A stretch of 64,000 bases of DNA, taken from NCBI GenBank assembly GCA_964569795.1, contig CAZMVB010000008.1, forward strand, positions 107,409 to 171,408. Direction: 5' to 3'. A program made the position numbers and the translations under genes. The stretch is from JAHJDS01 sp964569795 (lineage in GTDB: Bacteria > Desulfobacterota > Desulfarculia > Desulfarculales > JAHJDS01). The notes beneath the pieces are model-generated. The model was not told where the DNA came from, made no database searches, and was given only the letters and a program-made list of their open reading frames with translations. Below, in pieces: positions 49,942 to 58,391 of the stretch; position 1 is the stretch's first letter; each line of letters starts with the position of its first letter.

Positions 49942-50855
49942 TCATCGCCGGGCTTCTTCCTGGGCCTCTTCCCAGGCCCGGCGTTTCTCTTCGTTGAAAT
50001 CGGCCATGGCCTCGAGGTAGTCCTCGGTGGCCCTGGGCGTCAGGTTCCTGATCTCCGACTCGGACCAGCCCCAGCGGTTGAACATGAACGTGGCCACGAC
50101 CTGCTTGCGGAACTCGGACTCGTCGAGCTGGAGGTCTAGTCGAAAAAATCCAGGAAATCGACCTCGACCTTGAAGGTGTCGCCGGACGGCCCCTGGACCT
50201 CGATCTCGTTGTCCACCCGGCCGGCGTGCTTGGCTGTCGCCGGCAGGAAGATGGTCTTCCGGTCGTAGATGGTCATCCGGCCAAAGAAGCCCCGCCAGGA
50301 CTTGGTCACCGGTTTCGGGAGTTCGCCGATCCCCAGGATGCAGGCGGCATGCATGCCCTCCTGGAACTCGACCAGGTCGGCGTGCTCTTCCTCGATCTCG
50401 AGCAGGTCCTTGACCGAAGGCGGGCCGATGGTGATGGCCTTGTGGACCTTGCCGTCGTCGGCCTTGATCCCGTCCCGAAGCTCGTATGTCTCGGGCTCCA
50501 TGACCGGCGGGGTGACCTCGATCTCCTCGAGGTTGACGGTGACCTCGACCTTTTCCCCGGTGTCGGGGTTCTCGGCCACGAAGGTCTTTTCCGGGCCCAG
50601 GACTTCGATCCTGATTCGACGCACGATGTCCTCGAGGGCCACCGGGGTCAGCTCAAGGATCTCGTCCCGCTTCAGGCTGGTGGTCATCTCGACCAGCCGG
50701 ACCAGGGTCTCGCCGCCCCGGACCCGCTTGTGCTTCTTCTCGAGCCGGGCCACCTCCTTCTTGAACCGGATCAGGGTCTCGTTGGTGATCCGGCGCAGTC
50801 CGGCGGTCTTGTCGGTCCCCAGGATGGGGAGGTCAAAGATGAAGTCCTCCTCCAT
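49942..50855 (-). CDS. Tail assembly chaperone, -1 frameshift form (G-GT type)
   Basis: If ribosomes slip -1 on T_TTT_TTC (50148-50142), the short form loses its final Asp and gains 66 residues (RLDLQLDESEFRKQVVATFM ... ending EEARR) before a TGA at 49944-49942, giving 304 residues. The extension has the usual pattern of tail-chaperone second domains (MFNRWGWSESEIRNLTPRAT, YLEAMADFNEEKRRAWEEA). It has no start codon or ribosome site of its own near the slip site. Conserved G-GT organisation in tailed phages supports a programmed event. Confidence 0.75.
50136..50855 (-). CDS. Tail assembly chaperone (short form)
   Basis: 239 residues, soluble, XkdN/gpG-like in position between tail tube and tape measure. 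It begins MEEDFIFDLPILGTDKTAGL and ends VDFLDFFD. The last codons contain T_TTT_TTC (50148-50142 on this strand), a canonical -1 slippery heptamer just before the TAG. Chaperones of this type bind the tape-measure protein during tail assembly. It starts immediately after the tube gene. Confidence 0.8.
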   Translation of the reverse strand: MEEDFIFDLPILGTDKTAGLRRITNETLIRFKKEVARLEKKHKRVRGGETLVRLVEMTTSLKRDEILELTPVALEDIVRRIRIEVLGPEKTFVAENPDTGEKVEVTVNLEEIEVTPPVMEPETYELRDGIKADDGKVHKAITIGPPSVKDLLEIEEEHADLVEFQEGMHAACILGIGELPKPVTKSWRGFFGRMTIYDRKTIFLPATAKHAGRVDNEIEVQGPSGDTFKVEVDFLDFFD

Positions 50856-51317
50856 TTACGACATCCTCCTGATGACCGTCAGGGTCACCTCGTCGATGAC
50901 GTTCTTGCCCTCGGACCCGCCCTTCATCTCGGGCTTGGCCACCTTGGTCGGGAAGACCAGATACGAGTGGCTGTCCAGGGGAACGTCCTGGAGCCCGAGC
51001 TCGACCACGGTGATCACCCGGGCCCCGGACTCGACGTCGCCGAAGGCCCCGGTGTCCGGATCGACCAGATCATCCATCCAGTCCCGCCAGAAGGTGAACG
51101 GGGCGTCGGCCGGGACCACGGTCTTGAGGGTCATCTCCCCCCACTTCCTGCCCGAGGGGGTGGTCATGTCCGAGACCTCGCCCGGGGCGGCGTGGACGTC
51201 GGTGGTGATTTCCTCCTCGGGGAGCTTCACCTCGCTGACCAGGCTGACCAGCAGCCCCTCGAGGAAGACCTGGAACTTGTTCGTCTTGCGGACGTTGGGA
51301 TAGGCCTTAAGAGACAT
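50856..51317 (-). CDS. Tail tube protein
   Basis: 153 residues, XkdM/gp19-like. Features: KFQVFLEGLLVSLVSEVKLP at the N-terminus, TTPSGRKWGEMTLKTVVPAD in the middle (the strand that packs the tube ring), and EVTLTVIRRMS at the end. It sits between sheath and chaperone genes, as in contractile-tail phages. It overlaps the sheath gene by 11 bases. Confidence 0.85.
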   Translation of the reverse strand: MSLKAYPNVRKTNKFQVFLEGLLVSLVSEVKLPEEEITTDVHAAPGEVSDMTTPSGRKWGEMTLKTVVPADAPFTFWRDWMDDLVDPDTGAFGDVESGARVITVVELGLQDVPLDSHSYLVFPTKVAKPEMKGGSEGKNVIDEVTLTVIRRMS

Positions 51318-53271
51318 ACTTCTCCGCCTCCTTTCCGAGCAGCTCCTCGAAGCGGGTGCTCAGGCCGACGTTGACCGCCCGGATGCCCAGGTACCTCAGG
51401 GTCGGCGTGGTCTTGACCAGGATCAGGCACTTGTAGATGCCCTGCTGGACCTCGTCCGGGGTGTTCAGGGTGGCGTTCTTCAGCTCGCCGTCCCTGGTCC
51501 AGTAGGCGTCCCGGTCGGTGATCAGCCGGTACCCCAGGATCGCCCCCTCGCGGAACAGCCGATCGTAGAACGGCCGGAGCAGCTGGTCGAAGCGCCGCCA
51601 GGTGTCCGGGTGGTTGGGCTGGTGGGCGTAGTACCGGGTCCAGGGCAGGATGCTTTTCCGCATCAGGATGAACAGGAACATGGCGTGCAGGTCCTGGAAG
51701 GCGCTGGGCATGACCTGGAGGGTCTTCTCCTCCCAGATGGCCGGACCGTCCCGATCCCAGATGACCAGGGGGTTGATCTGGTTGTCCACCAGGAGATCCC
51801 CGAGGCCCTGGTTGGCCGGCGAGCCGACGTTGAAGTCGAGGCCCAGGATGTCCCGCAGCGGGTAGTCCATGCCCGCCGGCGGGGTCCACTCGCCCTTCTG
51901 CTGGGACCGGGCGTACACGTGGGCGAAATGGGCGAAGGCCGAGACGGACCGCTTTACCCCGGTGGTGTCCAGGATGGTCGGCTTGCCGAAGTACATGGCG
52001 CCGTGCCGGGAGTTGAACGGCGGGTGCGTGTAGGCGCCCTCCCCCAGCCGGTAGTCCTTGGCGTCCTGGGGCTTGAGGTAGAACGGCGTCTCGGAGAAGG
52101 CGACCATGTCGCCCCGGTCCTCGGCGTAGCCGATGGCGGCCTGGAGGTAGGCCGGGGTCAGGCACTCCGGGGCCCAGACGGGCACGGCCTCGGTCACCTC
52201 GTCGAACACGTAGAGGCCGGTCTGGGCCGTCTTGTCCCCGATGTAGTCGGTCTCGCCGATCCCGGTCAGGCCGTCCGCGCCCCCGGAGAAAGTGAACCAC
52301 GTCCCGAAAGCCGGCAGGGGCTCGGCGTTGCTCGACTCCATGTCCTGGCAGGACTTGATGAAGTACGACCCGGCCGGGACCCGGTTCTCGATGAAGTGAG
52401 CCTCGTCGGTCTCGTCCAGGGTGCACTCCCGGATGACCTCGTACAGGTCCGGGTCGAGCAGGTGGTCGATGTGGACGTCGAAGTACTGCTCGTAGAGGGT
52501 GTTCTGCTCGATCTTCCACCGGATCTGCGTGTCGGCCCAGGCCCCCTCGTAGGCGACCAACTTGATCGAGTCCTGGGGAGTCCCGGCGTCGGTGCCCGTG
52601 GCGGTGTAGGGGATGGTCTGGGTGAACAGCTGATCGGTGATGTCCAGGGTGTCCGGCTCGGACAGGGTCAGGGACTGGTCGGCGCCGGTCGTCGCCGACT
52701 CCAGGACCAGCTTCCCGCTCTCGGCCTTGGCGATGGTCGCGCTCATGGCCGTGTTGATTGCGGACACGATCTCGGCCAGGGTCACCGCGGCCGGATCGGA
52801 CGCGCCGGCCGAACAGTCCACGGTCACCGGGGTCTCGCTGTTGACCTGGAGCTTGATGTTCTTGTTGGTGGACATGTCCACCGTGGTGATCGACTTGCCG
52901 ACGATCCGGGCCGGGTGGGCCTCGGTGTCGGTCCGGTCCTGGGCGGTCGAGGTGGCCGAGACCGCGGTCAGGGTGCCGGCGTCCCCGGCGTCGGTGTAGT
53001 GGGCCAGACGGGCCACCCACTGCGGGGCGTGCCTCAGGGCCCGCTTGACCAGGAGCGGGAAGGTCGAGGCCGAGATCTCGCGGCCGAAGACCCGGTAGTA
53101 GTGATCCTCCGAGGCGACCTTGATCGCCTTGCCGATCGGGCCGCGTTCGCAGATGCCCTGGACGCAGCACATCCCCTTCGCCAAGTCGGCGATGTACTGG
53201 GACGCGTCCTCGACGGTCCATTCGCCCCGGGCCATGCCCGTGGCGTCGACGGGAAAACCTAAGAGGCTCAT
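51307..53271 (-). CDS. Contractile tail sheath protein
   Basis: 654 residues. The N-terminal sheath arm (about 1-70: ISASTFPLLVKRALRHAPQW) is followed by a protease-resistant insertion with Thr/Ala-rich beta repeats (about 95-240). The conserved C-terminal domain has DRDGPAIWEEKTLQVMPSAF, LHAMFLFILMRKSILPWTRY and PDEVQQGIYKCLILVKTTPT. A sheath gene proves a contractile (myovirus-like) tail. Somewhat longer than PBSX XkdK because of the insertion. Confidence 0.9.
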   Translation of the reverse strand: MSLLGFPVDATGMARGEWTVEDASQYIADLAKGMCCVQGICERGPIGKAIKVASEDHYYRVFGREISASTFPLLVKRALRHAPQWVARLAHYTDAGDAGTLTAVSATSTAQDRTDTEAHPARIVGKSITTVDMSTNKNIKLQVNSETPVTVDCSAGASDPAAVTLAEIVSAINTAMSATIAKAESGKLVLESATTGADQSLTLSEPDTLDITDQLFTQTIPYTATGTDAGTPQDSIKLVAYEGAWADTQIRWKIEQNTLYEQYFDVHIDHLLDPDLYEVIRECTLDETDEAHFIENRVPAGSYFIKSCQDMESSNAEPLPAFGTWFTFSGGADGLTGIGETDYIGDKTAQTGLYVFDEVTEAVPVWAPECLTPAYLQAAIGYAEDRGDMVAFSETPFYLKPQDAKDYRLGEGAYTHPPFNSRHGAMYFGKPTILDTTGVKRSVSAFAHFAHVYARSQQKGEWTPPAGMDYPLRDILGLDFNVGSPANQGLGDLLVDNQINPLVIWDRDGPAIWEEKTLQVMPSAFQDLHAMFLFILMRKSILPWTRYYAHQPNHPDTWRRFDQLLRPFYDRLFREGAILGYRLITDRDAYWTRDGELKNATLNTPDEVQQGIYKCLILVKTTPTLRYLGIRAVNVGLSTRFEELLGKEAEKYVS

Positions 53272-53490
53272 TTAGACCTCCTCGATGCGGATGTGGCCCT
53301 GGGCGGCCAGTTTTTCCATGGACGGGCTGACCAGGTTGATGTTGATCACCGGCCAGTCCTCACCCTTGCGCTTGGGCGGCAGACTCAGCCCCCGGTTGTT
53401 GCTCAGGATCAGGTCCTGCCGGTGCCGCTCCAGGTTCAGGACCCGGACCTTTTTCACCGGCGCCGGGGGCTCGGATTTACGTTTGGGCAT
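53272..53490 (-). CDS. Small basic phage protein before the sheath gene
   Basis: 72 residues, basic N-terminus (MPKRKSEPPAPVKKVRVLNL) and a short beta-like C-terminus (GEDWPVININLVSPSMEKLA). Mu- and PBSX-like operons often have a small DUF2635-type gene at this position. I cannot confirm the family. It is one base from the sheath gene. Confidence 0.6.
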   Translation of the reverse strand: MPKRKSEPPAPVKKVRVLNLERHRQDLILSNNRGLSLPPKRKGEDWPVININLVSPSMEKLAAQGHIRIEEV

Positions 53491-54046
53491 CTTGATCCTC
53501 CTCGATGGTGAATACGGTCTCGGTCATCAGGGCCGCGGCGGCCTGGGCCGGAAGAAGCTCGGGCACGTCCTCTATCTCGATCTGACCGATGACCTCGATC
53601 AGGTCCCCGATGTTGGGGCGGAGCTGGTCCAGGCCGAAGGGCTGGATGACGGTCACCGGAAAGGTGAACTCCCGGCCGTCGCCCGCCGTGGCCTCAAGCA
53701 CGGCGCCGGCCAGGGCCAGGTTGATCGCCTTGGCCTGGTCCATGGCCTGGCGAAGATGGTTGTGGACGAGCCGGACCTCGATTGGCAGGACCATCAGCCG
53801 CTGGGCCTCGTTTTGCACAAAGCAGGTCCCGGCCTCTGTGTCCTCGCCGAGCATTCGAGGCCCGGCCCGTTGACCGTAACCGGTGTCCCGGGGCTTCGCC
53901 GGCGTCAGCACGAGGTGCGGCAGGTCCGGGATCTCGTGAACCGTGGCGCTCCGGCGGATGGTCACCCGGCCGGGTTCGTTGAACGGGGCCCCCAGCTGCT
54001 CACCCAGGAAGGTCGGCAGCAGATCGAACAGCACCTTGGCGATCAC
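53477..54046 (-). CDS. YqbJ/tail-terminator-like neck protein
   Basis: 189 residues, starting GTG 54046. Soluble, alpha/beta (IAKVLFDLLPTFLGEQLGAP; RLMVLPIEVRLVHNHLRQAM). Its place between the HK97-gp10-like gene and the sheath corresponds to YqbJ or a tail terminator that caps the tube. No sequence motif proves this. Confidence 0.55.
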   Translation of the reverse strand: MIAKVLFDLLPTFLGEQLGAPFNEPGRVTIRRSATVHEIPDLPHLVLTPAKPRDTGYGQRAGPRMLGEDTEAGTCFVQNEAQRLMVLPIEVRLVHNHLRQAMDQAKAINLALAGAVLEATAGDGREFTFPVTVIQPFGLDQLRPNIGDLIEVIGQIEIEDVPELLPAQAAAALMTETVFTIEEDQDAQT

Positions 54047-54049
54047 CGC

Positions 54050-54592
54050 TCACCCCCGGGTCCACGCCTGGATCTGGGTTCTGAACCCGTCCACAAAGAG
54101 GGCCCTGATCTTGGGCTGCACCTTCTCCCAGACCGGCTGGATGAACGGCCGGGCCGGAATGGTGATCGCGGTCGTCGAGCCGGACAGGTGGAGACCGATG
54201 GAGTGCAGGTAGGCCCGCATCCGGTCGGTGACCTTGATCGTCACCCCGTGCTCCATGATCCAGCCGATGTTGACCAGGTCCTTGCCGTCGGGCGACTTCT
54301 TGCCCTTCAGGACGCCGGCGAAGAACCCCTCGTCCTCCAACAGCTTGTGCGTGATCGAGTTGATCAGGTCGCCGTGGTTGATCAGGGGCTTGTCCGAGCC
54401 CTTTTGGGCGATGGTCACCGGGTGATTCGGAGTGAAGTTGCCCGAGTCCCGGACGTAGGCCTTGATCTCCTTGACCACCAGCAGGGCCGCCCGGCGGACC
54501 AGGGTCCGGACCAGGGAGTCGTACCGGCTCTCGAACCGGTTTAGGAACCGGATGGCTTGGTCCAGACCGGTGACCTCGATCCCGTCGTTCAC
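54050..54592 (-). CDS. HK97 gp10-like / YqbI head-tail joining protein
   Basis: 180 residues from GTG 54592, which overlaps the previous stop by four bases. The gp10-like pattern HPVTIAQKGSDKPLINHGDL then INSITHKLL, with IPARPFIQPVWEKVQPKIRA at the end, matches virion-morphogenesis/neck proteins of PBSX and P2 (gpS-like). Role: completing the tail top for head joining. The longer frame to 54937 only covers antisense of the neighbour. Confidence 0.75.
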   Translation of the reverse strand: MNDGIEVTGLDQAIRFLNRFESRYDSLVRTLVRRAALLVVKEIKAYVRDSGNFTPNHPVTIAQKGSDKPLINHGDLINSITHKLLEDEGFFAGVLKGKKSPDGKDLVNIGWIMEHGVTIKVTDRMRAYLHSIGLHLSGSTTAITIPARPFIQPVWEKVQPKIRALFVDGFRTQIQAWTRG

Positions 54593-54948
54593 TTGAGGGT
54601 GGCCTCGGGCCGGGCGAACTTGACGATCACATGGTTGAAATCGGCCTTGTGCTGGACGTCGGTTACCATCCAGGCGCAGGTGACGCCGTTGACCTCGGTG
54701 ATCTCGTCCCCGACCTGGGGCTCCCGGCCCGCGACGTCCGCGGCGAAGAAGGTGCACCGGCCGTCGGCCCGGGGCGAGTCGCCGGCCGCGGCCATGTTGA
54801 TCTGCCGCTCGCTTCCGACCACGAACTGCCCGTACAGGGTCCAGACCTCGGGCGACCCGGCCTCGGTCAGGTCCCCGGTCACCTTGTCCTCGATGACCAC
54901 CTTTCGCCGGAAGACGATCGGCCGCTTTCGCATCCACCGGGGATTCAT
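54589..54948 (-). CDS. Head-closure protein (YqbH-like)
   Basis: 119 residues: KRPIVFRRKVVIEDKVTGDL, YGQFVVGSERQINMAAAGD, VGDEITEVNGVTCAWMVTDV. A small beta-barrel of this kind (gp10/gp16/YqbH head closure) sits between the connector and gp10-like genes in many tailed phages. It overlaps both neighbours by four bases. Confidence 0.65.
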   Translation of the reverse strand: MNPRWMRKRPIVFRRKVVIEDKVTGDLTEAGSPEVWTLYGQFVVGSERQINMAAAGDSPRADGRCTFFAADVAGREPQVGDEITEVNGVTCAWMVTDVQHKADFNHVIVKFARPEATLK

Positions 54949-55385
54949 GAGTCGGTCTCCGGAAGACCCAGCTGGACCGTGGCCCGCAGCGGCCGCCGGT
55001 AGGGCAAGAGCATCTCGTCCGTGTCCGTAAACCCGGTCGAGACCCCCAGCTGGGCCATCTCGCTCAGCTCGTAGGCGTGGGTGTCGTTCTTCTCACTGAT
55101 CAGGCGGCGCAGTTCACCAGACTCGGGGTCCCAGGCCCGGGACATAACCCGGGCCGCGATCATCGCCGTGGCCTGCCGGACGATCACCGGGATGGCGTCG
55201 AGCTGACCGTCCTCCAGGTCCTCGTCCCACCACTCGTGACGGGTGAACATCTTCACCCGCTGGCTGGCGATGAGGATCTGCCGGTTGAGCCCGGCCAGGA
55301 AGGTCTGGTCCTGAAGCTGCGCCTCGGTGAACGCCCCGAGGGAGGCGACGTCGGTCGCTATGTCGCAGTACGCGTGCTCGGCCAC
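54945..55385 (-). CDS. Head-tail connector (YqbG/gp6-like)
   Basis: 146 residues, helical: ASLGAFTEAQLQDQTFLAGL, ATAMIAARVMSRAWDPESGE. Connector adaptors (gp6/gp15/YqbG) bind under the portal. Position after the capsid block and before the closure gene agrees. Overlaps the next gene by four bases. Confidence 0.65.
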   Translation of the reverse strand: MAEHAYCDIATDVASLGAFTEAQLQDQTFLAGLNRQILIASQRVKMFTRHEWWDEDLEDGQLDAIPVIVRQATAMIAARVMSRAWDPESGELRRLISEKNDTHAYELSEMAQLGVSTGFTDTDEMLLPYRRPLRATVQLGLPETDS

Positions 55386-55388
55386 GAT

Positions 55389-55892
55389 CTACCGCTTCTT
55401 GTCGAGTTCCTGGTCGATCTCGGTCAGGAGGGTCTTCCGGGTGTCCGGCTCAGCCTCTTCGAGCTCGCGGAGCCGTTCCAGGTCGGCCACGGTCATCTCG
55501 GTCAGCTTTGGCCCGATGGTCTTGATCGACTCGGCCAGCAGGGCCCGCAGAGCGTCGTCCGACCAGGTCCGGCCGTCCGGCGCCGGGGGTTCGGGTTCGG
55601 TGGCCGGGGGATCGGGTTGGGCCTCAGGGGCCGCCTCCGGATCGGCAAGCTCCGGGGCCTGGCCCGGATCCGGCTCGACCGGGGCGGGTCCCGGGTCGGC
55701 CGGGGCCGGCTCGGGATCGACCGGAACGGCCGGGGCCTCCTCGACCGGCTCGACCTTGAACCGGCCGGTCTTCATCGCCCAGGCCACCTCGTCCGGATCG
55801 TCGGAGGTCACCGGCTTGTCCCGAACATAGGTCTTCCGACCGAACGAGTGTGAGGCCGCACCGGTCAGGGTCAGCCTGAATTTCTCAAACAT
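55389..55892 (-). CDS. YqbF-like phage protein with Pro/Ala-rich linker
   Basis: 167 residues. The N-terminal about 48 residues (RKTYVRDKPVTSDDPDEVAW, then AMKTGRFKVE) resemble YqbF/HeH-adjacent phage proteins. A low-complexity Pro/Glu/Ala/Asp stretch covers about 50-105. The C-terminus DLERLRELEEAEPDTRKTLL is helical. It follows the capsid gene by 16 bases. Function unknown. Confidence 0.55.
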   Translation of the reverse strand: MFEKFRLTLTGAASHSFGRKTYVRDKPVTSDDPDEVAWAMKTGRFKVEPVEEAPAVPVDPEPAPADPGPAPVEPDPGQAPELADPEAAPEAQPDPPATEPEPPAPDGRTWSDDALRALLAESIKTIGPKLTEMTVADLERLRELEEAEPDTRKTLLTEIDQELDKKR

Positions 55893-55908
55893 CGCGGCTC
55901 CTTCCGGA

Positions 55909-56868
55909 CTACGCCGTGTAGTCCTTGCGGCCCAGGTACTCGGCCACGCCGATGCCGTCCGCCTCGTCCACGGCCACCGCCACCCAGGCCCGGCCGACGA
56001 TCTTGAGGACCTGCTCCTCGGCCGACTCCTCGCGCCAGAACCGGATGTCCTTCATCATCCCGAGCACGGCGTTCAAGGGGTTGAGGTACAGGCCGTGGGA
56101 CAGGTTGGTGTCCTCGCCCTTGACCTGGTCGTTTTTGAGCGCGGCGCAGGCGATCATAGGGATGCCCATGGTCGGCGGGTCGATCTCGCCCTTCAGCACC
56201 GCGTCGCCCAGGGCCGTGCCCCGGTCCGACAGGGCGGCCAGGTGGTCCTGGCGGGTGGCGAAGCTGGCATAGAACCGCATCGCCTTGATGTCGGCCTGGT
56301 ACTTGGCCGCCATGGCCGACATCAGGTAGCCGGTCGTCGAGACGTCGCCGAACTGGACGCCGTTGAAGTCCTTGCGGACCCCGCCCTGCTTGACCAGGCC
56401 GTCGAACAGGGCCAGGAACGGATCGGTCGCACTCAGGGTGGTGTCGCCCATGACCATCAGTTCCTCGAGGTCCAGGGAGACCCGCTTGGCGATCTCCTCC
56501 ATCAGGCTCTGCTCGAACTTGTCCCGCTCGACGTTCAAGTCGAGGACGTCGAACGGAACCCGGACGCCGAGGATGGTCTTCTTGGCGGTCAGGGTGATCT
56601 TGCCCAGGGCCGGCTTTTTGCGGTCCGCCTCGTCGATCCCGCCCGTGGCGTTCGGGGCGCTCATGATCCGCGCGCCGAAGCCCATCTTCGAGATCTCCAT
56701 GGTCGAGGTCTGCATGGGCTGGACCCGGCACGAGCCGATCAAGGTCGGCTGGTCCTGAACCATGCGGATGAACTGGTCGGCCTTCTCCTCGGGCAGGGCA
56801 CCGCCACTCTGCAGATCCCCCAGGACCAGGTCGGCCTTCTGAAGGATGTCCTTGTTGGTATCGGGCAT
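55909..56868 (-). CDS. Major capsid protein (HK97 fold, XkdG-like)
   Basis: 319 residues from ATG 56868, which lies seven bases after AAAGGAGGG; the TTG two codons upstream is too close to that site. Capsid features: an N-terminal helix (about 5-30), the E-loop region KITLTAKKTILGVRVPFDVL, and EEIAKRVSLDLEELMVMGDT typical of the spine helix of HK97-fold proteins. It follows the scaffold stop by about 95 bases. No delta-domain is fused, consistent with the separate scaffold. Confidence 0.85.
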   Translation of the reverse strand: MPDTNKDILQKADLVLGDLQSGGALPEEKADQFIRMVQDQPTLIGSCRVQPMQTSTMEISKMGFGARIMSAPNATGGIDEADRKKPALGKITLTAKKTILGVRVPFDVLDLNVERDKFEQSLMEEIAKRVSLDLEELMVMGDTTLSATDPFLALFDGLVKQGGVRKDFNGVQFGDVSTTGYLMSAMAAKYQADIKAMRFYASFATRQDHLAALSDRGTALGDAVLKGEIDPPTMGIPMIACAALKNDQVKGEDTNLSHGLYLNPLNAVLGMMKDIRFWREESAEEQVLKIVGRAWVAVAVDEADGIGVAEYLGRKDYTA

Positions 56869-56963
56869 GTTCAAGCCCTCCTTTCACGTTGTGATGGCAA
56901 AACAAAGCCCCGGGCCCGGGCGGGCACGGGGAAGCAGTTCGGACTTGTTTTTTCAGCCGGGAG

Positions 56964-57710
56964 CTACTTGGTCGGCAGGATGCCCCAGCCGCTCTTGCTT
57001 TCGGGGGCCGCGGCCGGCTCTTCACCCTTCTCGACCTTGGACGGCGCCACGGTCTTGCCGATGGCCGCCACCTGGCCGGCCATCTTCTCCACCTGGTCGG
57101 ACAGCAGGGTGACGGCCTTGGCGATCTCGTCAGCCTTCTCGGCCGTGGCCGGCTCGGCCGGCGGGTCGGCCGGGGGCTCCTCGGGGGCGGCCGTCTTCTT
57201 GGCCAGCTCGTCGCTCACCACCTTGACCGACTTGGCGATCTCCATGATGGCCTGCTCGATCTCGGGGCCGGGGGCCTTCTCCAGATCGGCCAGGGCCGCG
57301 GTCAGGGCCTCGTCATCACCGGCCTGGGCCACGGCCAGGGCCTTGGTGACCACCGCCCGGACCACCTCGGCCGCCTTCTGGATGGCCTCGACCTTGGCGG
57401 TGTTCTCTTCCCCGGGCTCTGTTTCGCCCTTCTCCACGGCGTCCATGAACAGCGGCGCGGCCTGGGCGGCCATGTACTCGAGGGCGGCCTTGAACGCGGC
57501 CAGCTTTTCCTCGGGGGTACCGGAGCCGTCGAACATCTCCCAGGTCCAGATCAGCAGACTCCAGATCAGGTCGTCCAGGGACCACTTGGCCTCACTCGAG
57601 GCCGCGGAGTCGGCGAAGGCCACCAGGGCGTCCGCCTTGTTGATTTCGGTCTCCATGCCCAGCATCTTCTTCACGCTGGCCAGGAGTCCGGGCTTCTTGT
57701 CGTTGCTCAT
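56964..57710 (-). CDS. Nested in-frame scaffold protein
   Basis: Inside the protease gene, ATG 57710 (MSNDKKPGLLASVKKMLGME) is preceded by AAAAGGAGGCACGC, a near-perfect Shine-Dalgarno at good spacing. This would give a separate 248-residue scaffold from the same frame. It copies the lambda C/Nu3 arrangement, where scaffold is made from an internal start in the protease gene. The scaffold part is acidic and helical, as scaffolds are. Confidence 0.7.
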   Translation of the reverse strand: MSNDKKPGLLASVKKMLGMETEINKADALVAFADSAASSEAKWSLDDLIWSLLIWTWEMFDGSGTPEEKLAAFKAALEYMAAQAAPLFMDAVEKGETEPGEENTAKVEAIQKAAEVVRAVVTKALAVAQAGDDEALTAALADLEKAPGPEIEQAIMEIAKSVKVVSDELAKKTAAPEEPPADPPAEPATAEKADEIAKAVTLLSDQVEKMAGQVAAIGKTVAPSKVEKGEEPAAAPESKSGWGILPTK

Positions 57711-58301
57711 GCGTGCCTCCTTTTGCACCGTGTCCGGGGGCAGGACCAGGCCCACCCCGCCCATGGAAACTGAATTGAGTTCGCCCTTGGCGATCTGATC
57801 CCAGATACCCGCGTCGTTGACCTTGATCCCAACCACCCAGGACCCCTCGGGCAGGTCCGGGAACATTGGATCAACGCCCTTGGTGATGAAAGACTCGACC
57901 ACCACGCAGTCCGTGGCCTGGTAGGTGTGGGTCAGGTCCACGTTGCCCTGAAGGCCCTTGGCCAGGAAGGCGTGGGCCGCCTTTTCGATCACCTCGGCCG
58001 AGGCCCAGGCGCCGTGGGCGTCCAGGGTGCTCGGCAGATACACCGGGCAGAAGAACAGCTGCTTGGCCGCGTCCTCTTTCCGGATCACCGCCTTGGTCAG
58101 ATCGGCCAGGACCGGGACCTTGGTCCGGGCCTCGCCCTTCTGGAATTCAGCGACCGCGATGGTCAGGGGCCCGCCCTCGAGGGCCTTGGCGATGCCCACC
58201 TGGCCGTTGGCCCCGGCCGGGACGATCGAGATGAACGACACGTCCAATGCGACGATCTCTCCGGGCGGGTTCAGGGCCTTTCTCAGGTTGGTCCGCGACA
58301 T
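56964..58301 (-). CDS. Prohead protease-scaffold (XkdF-like)
   Basis: 445 residues. About 1-190 form the XkdF-type serine protease domain: VDVSFISIV-like VALDVSFISIVPAGANGQVG, HGAWASAEVIEKAAHAFLAK, GNVDLTHTYQATD with the His, and LNSVSMGGVGLV with the Ser (about 183). The C-terminal half (about 198-445) is a helical, Ala/Glu/Lys-rich scaffold with a Pro linker near 395. Expected role: capsid maturation after assembly. An internal start (57710) can make the scaffold alone. The start is ATG 58301, divergent from the hicA promoter. Confidence 0.85.
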   Translation of the reverse strand: MSRTNLRKALNPPGEIVALDVSFISIVPAGANGQVGIAKALEGGPLTIAVAEFQKGEARTKVPVLADLTKAVIRKEDAAKQLFFCPVYLPSTLDAHGAWASAEVIEKAAHAFLAKGLQGNVDLTHTYQATDCVVVESFITKGVDPMFPDLPEGSWVVGIKVNDAGIWDQIAKGELNSVSMGGVGLVLPPDTVQKEARMSNDKKPGLLASVKKMLGMETEINKADALVAFADSAASSEAKWSLDDLIWSLLIWTWEMFDGSGTPEEKLAAFKAALEYMAAQAAPLFMDAVEKGETEPGEENTAKVEAIQKAAEVVRAVVTKALAVAQAGDDEALTAALADLEKAPGPEIEQAIMEIAKSVKVVSDELAKKTAAPEEPPADPPAEPATAEKADEIAKAVTLLSDQVEKMAGQVAAIGKTVAPSKVEKGEEPAAAPESKSGWGILPTK

Positions 58302-58329
58302 TATTGATATTAACCCCTATTAGTGATGG

Positions 58330-58359
58330 TTGACAGTATTCTGGATAGTCTGGTATATT
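58330..58359 (+). promoter_or_regulatory. Promoter of the hicA-hicB cassette
   Basis: TTGACA (58330-58335), 18 bases, TATATT (58354-58359), in a locally AT-rich stretch 33 bases before the hicA ATG. An autoregulatory operator is expected here but not obvious. Confidence 0.6.
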
Positions 58360-58391
58360 CTTGATAAGTCAGGGTTCAGTTGGAGCCGTTC

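Noticed and set aside
51227..53221. A 664-codon frame in the same strand as the tail sheath gene but another phase
   Set aside because: Arg/Gly/Pro-rich shadow; the sheath frame has clear domain patterns and a coupled start and stop.
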